Of a stretch of 64,000 nt of DNA, positions 37,120 through 48,064 are shown one piece after another (position 1 is the first letter of the stretch; every line of letters starts with the position of its first letter). Both the position numbers and the translations under genes were made by a program. The notes beneath the pieces are model-generated. The model did not search any database. It was given only the letters and a program-made list of their open reading frames with translations, and had not been told where the DNA came from. This DNA is from Candidatus Gillettellia adelgis (GTDB taxonomy: Bacteria; Pseudomonadota; Gammaproteobacteria; Enterobacterales; Enterobacteriaceae): assembly GCA_020541285.1 (NCBI GenBank), contig CP047043.1, forward strand, positions 186,001 through 250,000, given 5' to 3'.

Positions 37120-38298
37120 TTATGGTATCTGATTATAGACTCGGGCTATATGTCCTTGACCACTAACACTGACGGGCGATTCGAATGCACCAATAAAGCA
37201 GGATTTACCTGGTCTTAATATCCATTTTTGTCCCTTATTTTTTAGCACTGCTTTACCATTGATACAAAATAAAATGGCTGCACTATTTTGCGTCAACGTT
37301 TGTGGTAAATTAGTCAATTTATGAAGCGAAAAAGCGAAATCCTCTACTGGGATTGGGAAAAATATCTCATCACCTCTCTGTTCAGACTGTGCTAACAAAG
37401 CAGATGCTGGTTGTGGATGGCATTGTAAGTTGGCTAGTAATTGAGGAATGTCAATATATTTTGTAGTTAGACCAGCACGTAGTACATTGTCTGAGTTAGC
37501 CATTACTTCTAGCGCTCCACCTTTCAGATAAGAATGCGGAGTTTCGGTATGTAGAAACATTGCTTCACCCGGTTGAAGTTGAACGAGGTTGAGCATGAGT
37601 GGAGAGAATAAACCGTTATCTTGTGGATAAAACCCAGAAATAAAACGTAAGGTCTCCCAAGGTTCGCCTTCTTGGCTGTTTAGCGCGATTTTTAATACAG
37701 CTAGCGCTCGTGCTTTTTGTTCACCAGTGATCGCTAATAGACTAGCAAATAAATTGAATAAATTTGCAATATCCGGTTGATGTAGAAACACAAGAATATT
37801 CTGGTGTGCATCGGCAATTGGTTGTACTAAAGAAACGATATCATCTAGAGTGCGAAAGCCGTTCATTGCTAGAAATGGTGTTAGTGCGAATACTAGTTCC
37901 GGTTTATGATTCGGATCTTTAAAATTCCGCTTTGCAGAATTCATTGGAATACCAATAGCATTTTCTTTTGCATATCCCGTTTCAGCAGCGGTTTTACTTG
38001 GGTGCACTTGAATTGACAATGGCTGATCGGCGCATAGTACCTTTAAAAGAAATGGTAATTGACCAAAGCGATTAGCAATATCTACTCCTAATTGTTTAGA
38101 TGGAGCTTCATCGATTAGTGCGCGCAGTGAACGTAGTCTGCCTGTGCTATCTGTGATATAGGAAGGACTTTTAGAGTGAGCTCCCATCCATAGCTCAGCT
38201 ATGGGTTGTTGGTTAGAACGAGTTATACCGAAAAGTTTAGTGAATTTATCACAGCTGCCCCAGGCATAGTGATGAACTGGGTTGATCATTTGTTGCAT
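37120..38298 (-). CDS. manA: Mannose-6-phosphate isomerase
   Basis: ManA interconverts mannose-6-phosphate and fructose-6-phosphate with a zinc ion, allowing mannose use or supply of GDP-mannose precursors. From MQQMINPVHHYAWGS the protein is 392 residues (E. coli 391). The zinc ligands are visible in LSIQVHPSK (Gln, His), NHKPELVFAL (Glu) and ETPHSYLKGG (His). The ATG at 38298 matches the family N-terminus and has AAGGA ten bases upstream; the ATG at 38310 gives four extra residues. The gene stands alone: the E. coli neighbours fumA and ydgA are absent. Confidence 0.95.
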   Translation of the reverse strand: MQQMINPVHHYAWGSCDKFTKLFGITRSNQQPIAELWMGAHSKSPSYITDSTGRLRSLRALIDEAPSKQLGVDIANRFGQLPFLLKVLCADQPLSIQVHPSKTAAETGYAKENAIGIPMNSAKRNFKDPNHKPELVFALTPFLAMNGFRTLDDIVSLVQPIADAHQNILVFLHQPDIANLFNLFASLLAITGEQKARALAVLKIALNSQEGEPWETLRFISGFYPQDNGLFSPLMLNLVQLQPGEAMFLHTETPHSYLKGGALEVMANSDNVLRAGLTTKYIDIPQLLANLQCHPQPASALLAQSEQRGDEIFFPIPVEDFAFSLHKLTNLPQTLTQNSAAILFCINGKAVLKNKGQKWILRPGKSCFIGAFESPVSVSGQGHIARVYNQIP

Positions 38299-38858
38299 TT
38301 TGACAAACATCCTTAGTGTTCATTGTTGCATTAGAAATGATTCAGATTTTATTGTCAGATAAAGTGATTAATATGTACTTTATTAGGTTTTTGCGTTTCA
38401 GAGGAAAATGTAATTCAATCCCTCAACAGTAACAGTTTGTGTTGTTAATTTAGTTAAGTACAACTACCATTAGAATTGGTGTGACAAGCTTTTTATAGTG
38501 GTAGTATTGCATTTTAATATGTCACTAAACTCATAGTAGATTAAGTAAAATATCAATTTATAAATTATCAGATGCGCTTAGGAACGAAATGATGTACCCC
38601 TTGCACTATATCTTCAATGTTCAATAACGTTTTAAGCAGTTGCAGCATAGCAAGAGTTATCAGTAAATAGCTTGTAGCAACGTGGATTATTAGTATAATG
38701 GCGCTATTTTAAATAAACGTTTAGAAAATATATCAATGATTAATAGTATATTGTTTTTTTTTGAACCTCATAGTTAATAGTATGATTGTTTATTGAATCT
38801 CTTATGAATCATAAATAACTTTCCTGTTATTTTGTTGTTTAGAAGTTAATCATAGGCG
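38299..38858. other. Spacer between yhgN and manA
   Basis: About 560 bp, AT-rich, with no gene, RNA or repeat that I recognise. Confidence 0.5.
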
Positions 38859-39452
38859 TTACAATTTTATATAAACAAAGATGCCATCTAAAATCATCTG
38901 AACTGATATCATCGTTAAAACTAAACCCATTAACTGCTCTAAAGCATTCACCCCTTTTTTTCCTAGCAACCGCAAAAATAGGTTAGACATTAACAAGATA
39001 AGCGCAGAAATCCCCCAGGCAATCAATAGTGCTACTAGCAAATAAAACAATGAGTTTGCATATTGATGTGATAGTAGCATTAGAGTTGCTAGCATTGAAG
39101 GCCCCGCTACTAATGGAATAGCTAATGGTACTAAAAAAGGTTCTTTGCTACTAGATACATCACTGTAGCTAGCCCCTTGTCGTGAAAACAGCATTTTAAT
39201 AGCGATTAAAAATAGAATTATGCCGCCAGAGATAGAAACGGTCGCAGTACGAAGATTGAGTGCGGTTAGTATCTTCTCACCGGCAAAAAGGAAGATCAGC
39301 ATTAGAAGCAGGGCTATCAGCAGTTCGCGGATTAATATTACTCTTCGTCGACGTAACTCTAAGTTTTGAAGAACCGATATAAAAATTGGCAAGTTACCAA
39401 GTGGATCTATCATTAAAAATAATAATAGTACAGCTGAAATCATCTGTGTCAT
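38859..39452 (-). CDS. yhgN: MarC-family inner membrane protein YhgN
   Basis: A polytopic membrane protein of the MarC/UPF0056 family with unknown substrate. From MTQMISAVLLLFLMIDPLGN it is 197 residues, exactly as in E. coli. Six hydrophobic segments are visible, with the family motif DPLGNLPIF near the start, SISGGIILFLIAIKMLF, EPFLVPLAIPLVAGPS and LGKKGVNALEQLMGL. The ATG at 39452 has GAGG upstream and matches the family start, unlike the upstream ATG at 39479. It is divergent from asd as in E. coli, but a long repeat arm now separates the two genes. Confidence 0.94.
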   Translation of the reverse strand: MTQMISAVLLLFLMIDPLGNLPIFISVLQNLELRRRRVILIRELLIALLLMLIFLFAGEKILTALNLRTATVSISGGIILFLIAIKMLFSRQGASYSDVSSSKEPFLVPLAIPLVAGPSMLATLMLLSHQYANSLFYLLVALLIAWGISALILLMSNLFLRLLGKKGVNALEQLMGLVLTMISVQMILDGIFVYIKL

Positions 39453-39717
39453 TATTACCTCATAATATAAATACGCCATTTTCTCTAAGTTTATGGTGAT
39501 GTATACGTGTCATACTATAAGTTTTAGGAAGATGGCAATAGAGCAGTATCATCAGTTAGAAATCGAGTTGAGTAGCGTTAGCAATAGATTGTCAACTAAA
39601 TATCAAGAATAAGATTTATTGATCTTAGAAGATTGTGTGAATAACTAACTAAGGTTAGTGGGAGAACTTAATATACATGTTACATATAGTATATGTAGTG
39701 TAGATATGATTATGATA

Positions 39718-40588
39718 ATACTGCATGCTTCAGTATCTGAAATTATAATGAATTATACGAGATGGTTTTACCAGATTCAGGTAATATTTTGCAGACATCG
39801 GTGTCTTGTTGACCTCAGTATCTTAGGGAAAGACTCATAGCAGTTTCCTTGTTATCTTGTGGTTCGTCGCAATCTTCCAGATTTGACTACTACTATAGAG
39901 TAATTACATTACCCTGTTTATATAGAAACAGGGTGTTTTTAACTGTTAAGTTAACTATATTCATAATTTTACTATTCTAACTATATTATGCGCGTTTATC
40001 GCACCTATGATATTTAAACAAATGCAACCACCGAGTGTTTTATTATTCTGACTGTTTAAACAGTCTATAGATAGATCATTAATTTAATGAGTTATGTGAA
40101 ATTCTGATGTTTCATGAAACGATAGGTATTACTCTTTAGTACCTATTGCATCTTTGCAGACTAATACGAACTGACGCGATACATTCATTGTATTTTACAC
40201 GATAAATCAGAGGATGTTTTATAACTATCACTGTTGTCGTTCTACTATCTAATCGTCTTTTAGAATAGTGTAATAAAATCTCAGTGCTGATTAACTGTCT
40301 CAATAAGAAACGGCGTGGCTTATAAAAAGCCCTGGTCAATATAGTGAGAAGTTCTATAGTCTACGCTATAATAAAGATTATTATCCGCCTTGTTTGCAAG
40401 TTATAATTTATTATTATAGTGTCAATATTCACGGAGACGTTAATAAATAAAAAACTTTTAAGGAAAAATTCTGAGCATTTATCTTGGCGTGCCATTTCTA
40501 ATAAGTCAATAATACAACTGTCATATAATTACATCGCTCTTATCGCATCATCTTTGATGAACATGATGCGAGTTACTTTGTAACTCTT
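39718..40588. repeat. Left arm of a long inverted repeat flanking asd
   Basis: About 870 bp that recur in reverse complement at 42138-43007. I compared the segments line by line: the core 39740-40579 is identical apart from one 1-base indel near 40077, with a few mismatches at both ends. The arm contains no recognised gene. It holds a terminator-like hairpin (39911-39940) and a 67-codon open frame (40136-40339, minus) that is duplicated only because the arm is. The arm lies between yhgN and asd. Confidence 0.95.
39911..39940 (+). terminator. Rho-independent terminator-like hairpin (left repeat arm)
   Basis: A 9-bp perfect stem (ACCCTGTTT with AAACAGGGT), 6-base loop, followed by GTTTTT on the plus strand. 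The same structure occurs in the right arm on the opposite strand. No live gene precedes it in this direction. Confidence 0.55.
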
Positions 40589-40928
40589 TAGTAAGTATAA
40601 ATTTATAATAATGAAGAGAGGTTGATATAACAAAAAGAATGCACGTAAATATTAATAATATAACATATTGTTAATCATGTAGATTACAGTCGTCAAGACT
40701 TTTACTAACTCTGTATAATTTTTATAAAATTCAGATAGATCATTCGCTTCTCTGCAGTTTATAGCTAAATTTAATAGAAACACTAAGGATAGCAATGCAA
40801 TAAAATTAAAAAGAGTATACATCAAGTACGTATACGAGGGTTAGGAAAAGTTAAGTTTATGTAATTTTTAGTACAAGCAGTATATATAACTCTATTTTAA
40901 TTTCCTTCTAGGGAAAGAAGTGGTAATT

Positions 40929-42032
40929 ATGAAAAATGTTGGTTTTATCGGTTGGCGCGGCATGGTCGGCTCGGTTCTCATGCAGCGCATGATAGAAGAA
41001 AATGATTTCGATGCTATTTGCCCAGTTTTTTTTTCTACTTCACAGTTTGGTTGTTGCGTATCAATCATTAGGAATCAGTATAGTAGTTTACAAAATGCCT
41101 ATGATATTGATGCACTCAACGCTCTTGATATTATAGTTACGTGCCAAGGTGACAAATATACACAAAAAGTATATACTACGTTGCGTAAAAGTGGATGGAA
41201 AGGTTATTGGATTGACGCTGCCTCATCATTACGCATGCAGGATGATACTATCATTGTATTAGATCCTGTAAACTATGCGATGATTCAGCAAGGATTAGAT
41301 AAGGGTATTAAAACTTTTGTTAGTGGAAATTGCACTGTTAGTCTAATGTTAATGTCGCTAAGTGGTTTATTTATCAACAACTGGATAGAATGGGTGTCAG
41401 TCGCTACTTATCAGGCTGTTTCGGGCGCCGGGGCATGTTACATGCGTGAATTACTGGTTCAAATGGGAAAACTACACTCTGAAGTAGCGAAAGAGTTACA
41501 GAATCCCGCTTCATCGATTTTAGATATTGAGCATAAAGTAACTACAATGATCCATAGCGGATCACTAGCGACCGATGGTTTTAAGATGCCGCTCGCTGGA
41601 AATATAATTCCATGGATTGATGTGCCATTCAATAATGGTCAAAGTCGTGAAGAATGGAAAGGACAAGCGGAGACTAATAAAATTCTGAATACCTCTAGCG
41701 TGATTCCTATAGATGGTCTATGCGTGCGCATAGGAGCATTGCGCTGCCACAGCCAGGCATTTATGCTAAAGCTTAAAAAAGATATCTCGTTATCAGAGAT
41801 CGAACAAGTGCTAGAAATGCATAATGACTGGGTTAGTGTCATTCCTAATGACCGAGAACGAACCTTACGAGAACTCACACCGGCCGCAGTAACTGGCACA
41901 TTAAAGACACCAGTCGGTCGTCTGCGCAAGCTGCATATGGGAGCACATTATGTATCTGCATTTACTGTAGGTGATCAATTGCTATGGGGTGCAGCTGAGC
42001 CACTACGCCGTATGTTAAATCTCTTATTATAA
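40929..42032 (+). CDS. asd: Aspartate-semialdehyde dehydrogenase
   Basis: Asd reduces aspartyl phosphate to aspartate semialdehyde with NADPH, the branch point to diaminopimelate, lysine, threonine and methionine. From [20 protein letters not shown] the protein is 367 residues, as in E. coli. The catalytic cysteine lies in [10 protein letters not shown] and the catalytic histidine in [26 protein letters not shown] and TPVGRLRKL are family blocks. The ATG at 40929 fits better than GTG at 40920, with AAAGAAG about eight bases before it. The gene is the only content of the single-copy spacer between two 870-bp inverted repeats. It is needed for peptidoglycan and for amino acids a symbiont may supply. 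Confidence 0.97.
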   Translation: MKNVGFIGWRGMVGSVLMQRMIEENDFDAICPVFFSTSQFGCCVSIIRNQYSSLQNAYDIDALNALDIIVTCQGDKYTQKVYTTLRKSGWKGYWIDAASSLRMQDDTIIVLDPVNYAMIQQGLDKGIKTFVSGNCTVSLMLMSLSGLFINNWIEWVSVATYQAVSGAGACYMRELLVQMGKLHSEVAKELQNPASSILDIEHKVTTMIHSGSLATDGFKMPLAGNIIPWIDVPFNNGQSREEWKGQAETNKILNTSSVIPIDGLCVRIGALRCHSQAFMLKLKKDISLSEIEQVLEMHNDWVSVIPNDRERTLRELTPAAVTGTLKTPVGRLRKLHMGAHYVSAFTVGDQLLWGAAEPLRRMLNLLL

Positions 42033-42137
42033 AGCACATATCTTTCATTTAATAGGCATACATTATATTATAATCTATTGAACTTATTAAATTTATAATA
42101 AATAGCCATGAATGTAGTTATGATAATTGAATTTTAC

Positions 42138-43007
42138 AAGAGATATAAAGTAACTCGCATCATGTTCATCAAAGATGATGCGATAAGAGCGATGTAATTA
42201 TATGACAGTTGTATTATTGACTTATTAGAAATGGCACGCCAAGATAAATGCTCAGAATTTTTCCTTAAAAGTTTTTTATTTATTAACGTCTCCGTGAATA
42301 TTGACACTATAATAATAAATTATAACTTGCAAACAAGGCGGATAATAATCTTTATTATAGCGTAGACTATAGAACTTCTCACTATATTGACCAGGGCTTT
42401 TTATAAGCCACGCCGTTTCTTATTGAGACAGTTAATCAGCACTGAGATTTTATTACACTATTCTAAAAGACGATTAGATAGTAGAACGACAACAGTGATA
42501 GTTATAAAACATCCTCTGATTTATCGTGTAAAATACAATGAATGTATCGCGTCAGTTCGTATTAGTCTGCAAAGATGCAATAGGTACTAAAGAGTAATAC
42601 CTATCGTTTCATGAAACATCAGAATTTCACATAACTCATTAAATTAAGATCTATCTATAGACTGTTTAAACAGTCAGAATAATAAAACACTCGGTGGTTG
42701 CATTTGTTTAAATATCATAGGTGCGATAAACGCGCATAATATAGTTAGAATAGTAAAATTATGAATATAGTTAACTTAACAGTTAAAAACACCCTGTTTC
42801 TATATAAACAGGGTAATGTAATTACTCTATAGTAGTAGTCAAATCTGGAAGATTGCGACGAACCACAAGATAACAAGGAAACTGCTATGAGTCTTTCCCT
42901 AAGATACTGAGGTCAACAAGACACCGATGTCTGCAAAATATTACCTGAATCTGGTAAAACCATCTCGTATAATTCATTATAATTTCAAATATTGAAGAAT
43001 GCAGTAT
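42138..43007. repeat. Right arm of the long inverted repeat flanking asd
   Basis: Reverse complement of 39718-40588, near identical. The inner ends lie about 340 bp upstream of the asd start and 105 bp downstream of its stop, so the single-copy spacer is about 1.55 kb. Because this is noncoding DNA in a decaying genome, the identity implies a recent duplication or ongoing gene conversion. Confidence 0.95.
42785..42814 (-). terminator. Rho-independent terminator-like hairpin (right repeat arm)
   Basis: Mirror copy of the hairpin at 39911-39940; the T-run lies on the minus strand. Confidence 0.5.
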
Positions 43008-43336
43008 AATATTAACTGGGTATTTAGAATAAGATAGTGCTGTAGTCGATATAAATTATCGAATATTATATTTAATAATAGTGGTTCTTAGCCGAAGTAT
43101 TTCAAAATAATTATTTGTTTGTTAATAAGTCAATTACTGTTAACAATTGATTGATATCAAAGTTGAGATTACTAATTATTAAAAAACTTCTCTTGTTTTT
43201 AAAAGTGTACATCTTGCAATATTAGCGCTTTCAATCAAAGTATGCTCCTGATATGTATGTAAAAGATCGTCTAGCTTTACAAGACTAATATCATTGAATA
43301 ACACTCAGTGTTCACGTAACTATATGACTAGTTTTA

Positions 43337-43740
43337 TTATTTGGATAATAGTATTGTACAGGATCCGCTAGCAGCGCTGGCATTATGAGGTAATGTTATA
43401 GTATGCGCAGCAAAGCTAATTTTATTCTGCCAACAAAAAGCTATTGTATTCTGAACAGCTATAGTGTTTATTATATTCAGCGATTGGTTATTTAATTCTC
43501 TTTTCGTGAGCAAGTTATCTAGAATACTATTATCATTCAAACGAGCATGCATACTTAAATAGTAAAATAAAGATTAAATCTTATTAAACTGAGGTTTATC
43601 AGGCTTAAAAAGTTTTAATGGATTTACAATGATCACTGCTTATTTATATATTGTCGAATGATCGTAGTTGCTGACGTCGCACTCAAATACATAGATAACA
43701 GCATCAGAATCTTATATTTTATATCTTAAGATATACTGAC
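43337..43740 (-). pseudogene. rsmJ: Probable decayed rsmJ (16S rRNA methyltransferase)
   Basis: RsmJ methylates G1516 of 16S rRNA; in E. coli it follows prlC on the same strand. Here, just past prlC, a minus-strand frame near 43612 reads LKLFKPDKPQFNKI (E. coli LELRKRDEPKLGGIFVDF). After a stop and a large deletion, LNDNSILDNLLTKREL follows (E. coli LERNPVVAALLDDGLARGY). The SAM-binding core is missing. The assignment rests on two short matches plus synteny. Confidence 0.5.
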
Positions 43741-43751
43741 ATGTAACAACA

Positions 43752-45794
43752 TTATCCTTGAATATTGTACAGGCGCAGCATTGCGTCTAACGTTGGTTTA
43801 CGTCCACGGAAGCGCTTAAATAACACTATCGGATCTTCTGAGCCGCCACGTGAAAGAATGTTCTTAAGAAAAGATTGGCCAATCTCAGCGTTAAAAATAC
43901 CCTCTTCCTCAAAACGCGAGTAAGCATCAGCTGATAATACTTCCGACCATAAATAACTATAATAACCTGCTGCGTAGCAGCCAGAAAAAATATGACTAAA
44001 GGTGTGCGGAAATCGATTCCAATTAGGTGAAGATATCACGGCTACTTTTTGTTTTACCTCCGATAATGTTAGTAAGACTTGCTCTTTATTTTCAGGACTA
44101 TAGTTGAGATGCATAAGAAAATCAAACAAAGCGAGCTCTAACTGACGCAAGATAAACAATGCTGTCTGATAATGTTTGGCCGCTAATAATTGATCGAGCA
44201 TCTCCTGCGGCAACGATTTGCCAGTTTGGTAATGTTTAGAGATAAATGTCAATGCTTCTGATTCCCAGCACCAATTCTCCATCAGCTGACTGGGTAATTC
44301 CACTGCATCCCAGGGCACTCCATTAATACCGGATATTCCGGCAATATCAATCTGAGTTAATATATGATGTAATCCGTGACCGAATTCGTGGAACAGCGTG
44401 GTTACTTCATTATGAGTCAGTAATGCTGGTTGGTTGTTTATAGGGCGATTAAAATTACAGGTTAAATAAGCAACTGGCTTCTGAAGGCTGCCGTCAGCCT
44501 TGCGCAGGCTATTGATGCATTCATCCATCCAAGCCCCTTCACGTTTATTTTTACGCGTATATAGGTCAAGATAGAAGCTGCCACGTAGTTCATTATTAGT
44601 ATCAAATAGATCAAAGAAGCGCACGTCAGTATGCCAAGCATCTAGATTTTTGCGTTCTTGAGCAGTAATACCAAAAATACGCTTCATTACCTCAAATAAG
44701 CCTTTAACCACTTGTTGTTCCGGGAAGTATGGGCGTAGTTGTTCATCGTTGATCAAAAATAAGCATTGTTTTTGTTTTTCGCTATAATAAGGGATATCCC
44801 AGACTTCCAAGTGATCTATAGCATAATGTTGCTTAGTAAAAGTGTACAACTGCATTAATTCTTGCTCTGCCTGTGGACGAGCTCGCTTGACTAGATCGTT
44901 TAAAAAACTAATAACTTTTTTTGGGCTGGCTGCCATTTTTGTTACTAGTGATTGATCAGCGTACGTTTTAAAGCCAAGCAATTGAGCCAGCTCATGCCGC
45001 AGTGCTAGCGTTTCTACCATTACTTGGCTGTTATCCCATCGTCCAGCGTTTGGTCCTTGATCTGAAGCACGAGTAACAAAGGCGTAATATATCTCCTCAC
45101 GTAATGCGCTGTTATCAGCGTAAGTGATTACTGATAAATAACTTGGCATATCTAATGTGATCAGCCAGCCTGTTTCCCCTTTAGCTTTTGCCATTACCTG
45201 AGCTTGTGCTAAAGCGCTAGCAGGTAGTCCCCTCAAGATTGTTCTGTCAGTAATCAATTTATTCCAACCTATAGTGGCATCGAGAACATTGTTGCTGTAG
45301 ATAGAACTCAGTTCTGAGAGTCGTGCTATAATTTTACTATAGCGTTGCTGCTTATTATCTGACAAACCAATACCTGATAGTTTAAAGTCACGTAATGTAT
45401 TATCTATTGCCTTGCGTTGTAATGAACTTAATTGGCTAAACGTTATGCCTTCTTTTAAATTGCGATAGGCTTGATACAGCTTTTCATGCTGTCCTACCCA
45501 GGTGCTGTATTCAGATAATAGCTGTAGTGCCTGCTCATAGGCAGTGCGTAATGCTAAACTATTATTTACAGAATTTAAATGTCTAATCGGTGACCAAATA
45601 CGCGATAGACGATCTTCTGCATCTGCTATCGGTTGACACAAGTTATCCCAGGTAAATGACTCTGGTTGTGCGACTATGCGCTCTATTGTGGTTCGGCAGT
45701 CTTCTAACACATATTGAATTGCCGGTATGATATTATTAGGGTGGATCGCCGAGAATGGTGGCAATCGAAAAGGGGTCAGTAATGGATTAGTCAT
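43752..45794 (-). CDS. prlC: Oligopeptidase A (M3 zinc metallopeptidase)
   Basis: A cytoplasmic zinc endopeptidase that cuts short peptides, including degraded signal peptides. The protein is 680 residues, identical in length to E. coli PrlC. The zinc-binding motif is TLFHEFGHGLHH (HExxH, about residue 470), with the third ligand expected in the following ENWCWESEAL block. The N-terminus MTNPLLTPFRLPPFSAI and the end SRGGSEDPIVLFKRFRGRKP are typical. Its usual neighbours are lost: the probable rsmJ ruin follows it and no rlmJ or gor can be seen upstream. A full-length large peptidase argues for selection, perhaps for peptide recycling. Confidence 0.97.
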   Translation of the reverse strand: MTNPLLTPFRLPPFSAIHPNNIIPAIQYVLEDCRTTIERIVAQPESFTWDNLCQPIADAEDRLSRIWSPIRHLNSVNNSLALRTAYEQALQLLSEYSTWVGQHEKLYQAYRNLKEGITFSQLSSLQRKAIDNTLRDFKLSGIGLSDNKQQRYSKIIARLSELSSIYSNNVLDATIGWNKLITDRTILRGLPASALAQAQVMAKAKGETGWLITLDMPSYLSVITYADNSALREEIYYAFVTRASDQGPNAGRWDNSQVMVETLALRHELAQLLGFKTYADQSLVTKMAASPKKVISFLNDLVKRARPQAEQELMQLYTFTKQHYAIDHLEVWDIPYYSEKQKQCLFLINDEQLRPYFPEQQVVKGLFEVMKRIFGITAQERKNLDAWHTDVRFFDLFDTNNELRGSFYLDLYTRKNKREGAWMDECINSLRKADGSLQKPVAYLTCNFNRPINNQPALLTHNEVTTLFHEFGHGLHHILTQIDIAGISGINGVPWDAVELPSQLMENWCWESEALTFISKHYQTGKSLPQEMLDQLLAAKHYQTALFILRQLELALFDFLMHLNYSPENKEQVLLTLSEVKQKVAVISSPNWNRFPHTFSHIFSGCYAAGYYSYLWSEVLSADAYSRFEEEGIFNAEIGQSFLKNILSRGGSEDPIVLFKRFRGRKPTLDAMLRLYNIQG

Positions 45795-47039
45795 AAACAG
45801 TTCTAATTAACCTTAAATTTGGTATAACATTCAGACGATAAATACATAAACAAAAGATTAGCATGAATTTACACAATAGCAAAAGCACGACTAAAATTTT
45901 AAATAGTGTTTGTGATTACGCGTAGTGTTTTGACCCTGGACAGATTCTTGGATTTATGAATACTCTATACGTTTAAACAGATAATGATAACTGTATATGC
46001 GTCATATACATCTGATACAGTAAGAATTATAAAACTTATCATACTAGCATATAACTTTGTATTAATATTGTCTGCCCTATATGATGTTCACGGAATAACT
46101 ATGTTAATTGATTAAGCCTGAAATTCTATTGATACTGATAAATCATAATACAATAACGTACTCCTTAGTATTAAATATGTTGAATTTTCATGATTACATC
46201 ATATTGATAATTATAGATGTGACACTCATTACTCAGCAATCTAGTATTTCAACGCATCTATTATAAATGCATTATGAAAGGCACCGCGTTGTATATAAGA
46301 TGTTTGTTATTTTTAAAATCTCGCTCTCTGTATTGATTATTAAAGTTCGTTGTCTATGCTGTCTGAGATTACTGTGTGCTAATATAAAAATCATCACATT
46401 CAGTAAATAAGAAGTTGAATTTATTAAAATATATCACTTAGATAGTTATCTTAGCGCACTATAGACCGAAGAATTGATTAATAATCATGAAGATACTTTT
46501 TATACTGCATGAGCCACTGTTAAACTATTCAATGTATATTTAAAATAGCTTTCTTTTTTAAATATAATTCACTGAACTGTGTTTTAACAGTATTGAGATA
46601 TAGAAAATCATTTAGTATTTGGTGTACGTATAATAGAAATAAATATTTATAAAATCTTATAAAATTGCAATAGAAGGTTAAAGATAACAAGACTAATCCT
46701 ATTGCTTTGCGCTGTTGAATCTAAAAATAATAAATAACTATGGTATATAACTTCTACGTCTTTTAGAAAAAGATTTATGATGATGGAAACAAGATTCCTT
46801 CGTACTGACGCGCTTGTTATTAGAATGTGTATTTCGAAAAAATATAGTCAGCATAGCAATTTATGCATGTAACATCTTTAATCATAAATACCGAATGTTT
46901 TATTGTAATTTAGTAAACTTATCTGATAACGAAGAAGCGGCCTATTTTCTGTGACAATACAGACTATCATTGCATATCGATAATAATAGACTAGATCATA
47001 GTTCATTAATATTAAGTCGTACGATTCATCTTCTTGATT
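45795..47039. other. AT-rich spacer upstream of the fruK remnant
   Basis: No gene recognised. In relatives rlmJ and gor (beside prlC) or fruB (before fruK) would be candidates, but I could not match any of their motifs. Confidence 0.4.
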
Positions 47040-47977
47040 TCGAATCTGATATATCGGTTGTAGAGAATGATCAATGAGCAGACAAGAAAACTGCTATATT
47101 CTTCTTGAAGTTATTTCAATAGTAATTGAGTATGTATTATGATATGTATTGAAACATTACCATAAGCTATCTTCATGGATCAAGAAGCTTTTTAGATGTT
47201 AGAAAAGTAATGCTTTACTCTTGTGAAGAGTATTATATTTGTGCGAAAGAGAGTGACGAATAATTTTGATTAAATAAGGCTCTGATCGCCTCTTGTTAGT
47301 ACTTATGATTTCTAAGTTTTTTAAAGACTGATTTTTTTGATTTGTTATATTGTTGGTTATGTGTTTTACCAATACGTTATCGTGAGAGAGTAAAATAAAG
47401 TGCTTTTTGATACTGGAGTTATAGATTATGATATACTGAAAATTATATAAATGTGAGATAACATGGCTTATTATATAATGTATTGATATAACGTGTTTAG
47501 AATGATAGAGATTGTCTTTGAAGAAAAACTTATGGCGTTAGTATTAGTGTAAATGCTTATCTAATGGAATAAGCTTGTGTCATTCATTATACTGCTTTTA
47601 TCTTAAAATTGTGGTTGATAGCAGCTGTGAAGTGTGATCTTTTCGGATCAAACTATTCCATATTAGTTATAAGCCGATTCTCTGTGAGTTAGAGAGCTTA
47701 GCAGGGTGCATATTTCCGGCATTAAAAGATGTAGTGTCAGCAATGCAAATACTGTATGCAGAGGTATGGCTCGTTTGGCTATTTTCTTAGTTATCAAAGA
47801 TGTGATTGGTTAGTGTTTATGGTATTTGAATTGCAGCTACTGTCTTATGAGATAATGAGTACCAGTGGTACTGGTAATGTAATGGTCGCTGTCCTGATTC
47901 ATGCTATTGAATGTGTAGGTCTATCTGATAAAATTCGGCGTCTAGTTACTAGCGTAACTTCTTTGGCAGTCAGATAA
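47040..47977 (+). pseudogene. fruK: Decayed fruK (1-phosphofructokinase)
   Basis: FruK phosphorylates fructose-1-phosphate to the bisphosphate. The C-terminal third is readable. At 47668 one frame reads YKPILCELESLAG (E. coli VKPNRRELEIWAG) and runs into PALKDVVSAMQIL (PEMKDVIEAAHAL). Shifted by a base, the frame ending at 47977 contains IMSTSGTGNVMVAVLIHAI (VVSTVGAGDSMVGGLIYGL), followed by KIRRLVTSVTSLAV. The GAGD catalytic motif is thus ruined to GTGN. Frameshifts and stops are present and the N-terminal two thirds cannot be followed; the start is estimated from normal length. A decayed fruA follows directly, as in the fruBKA operon. Confidence 0.78.
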
Positions 47978-48064
47978 AGTAATGTTGTGTGACATATCAT
48001 TTTCAGTTGGCTGTTATCATTGCTCTTATTAATCTAAAATCTTTTATCACAAGAAGGAGATCAA

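Noticed and set aside
40136-40339. A 67-codon open frame repeated exactly at 42387-42590, suggesting a duplicated gene
   Set aside because: The duplication follows simply from the long inverted repeat; the frame has no ribosome-binding site and no recognised motif.
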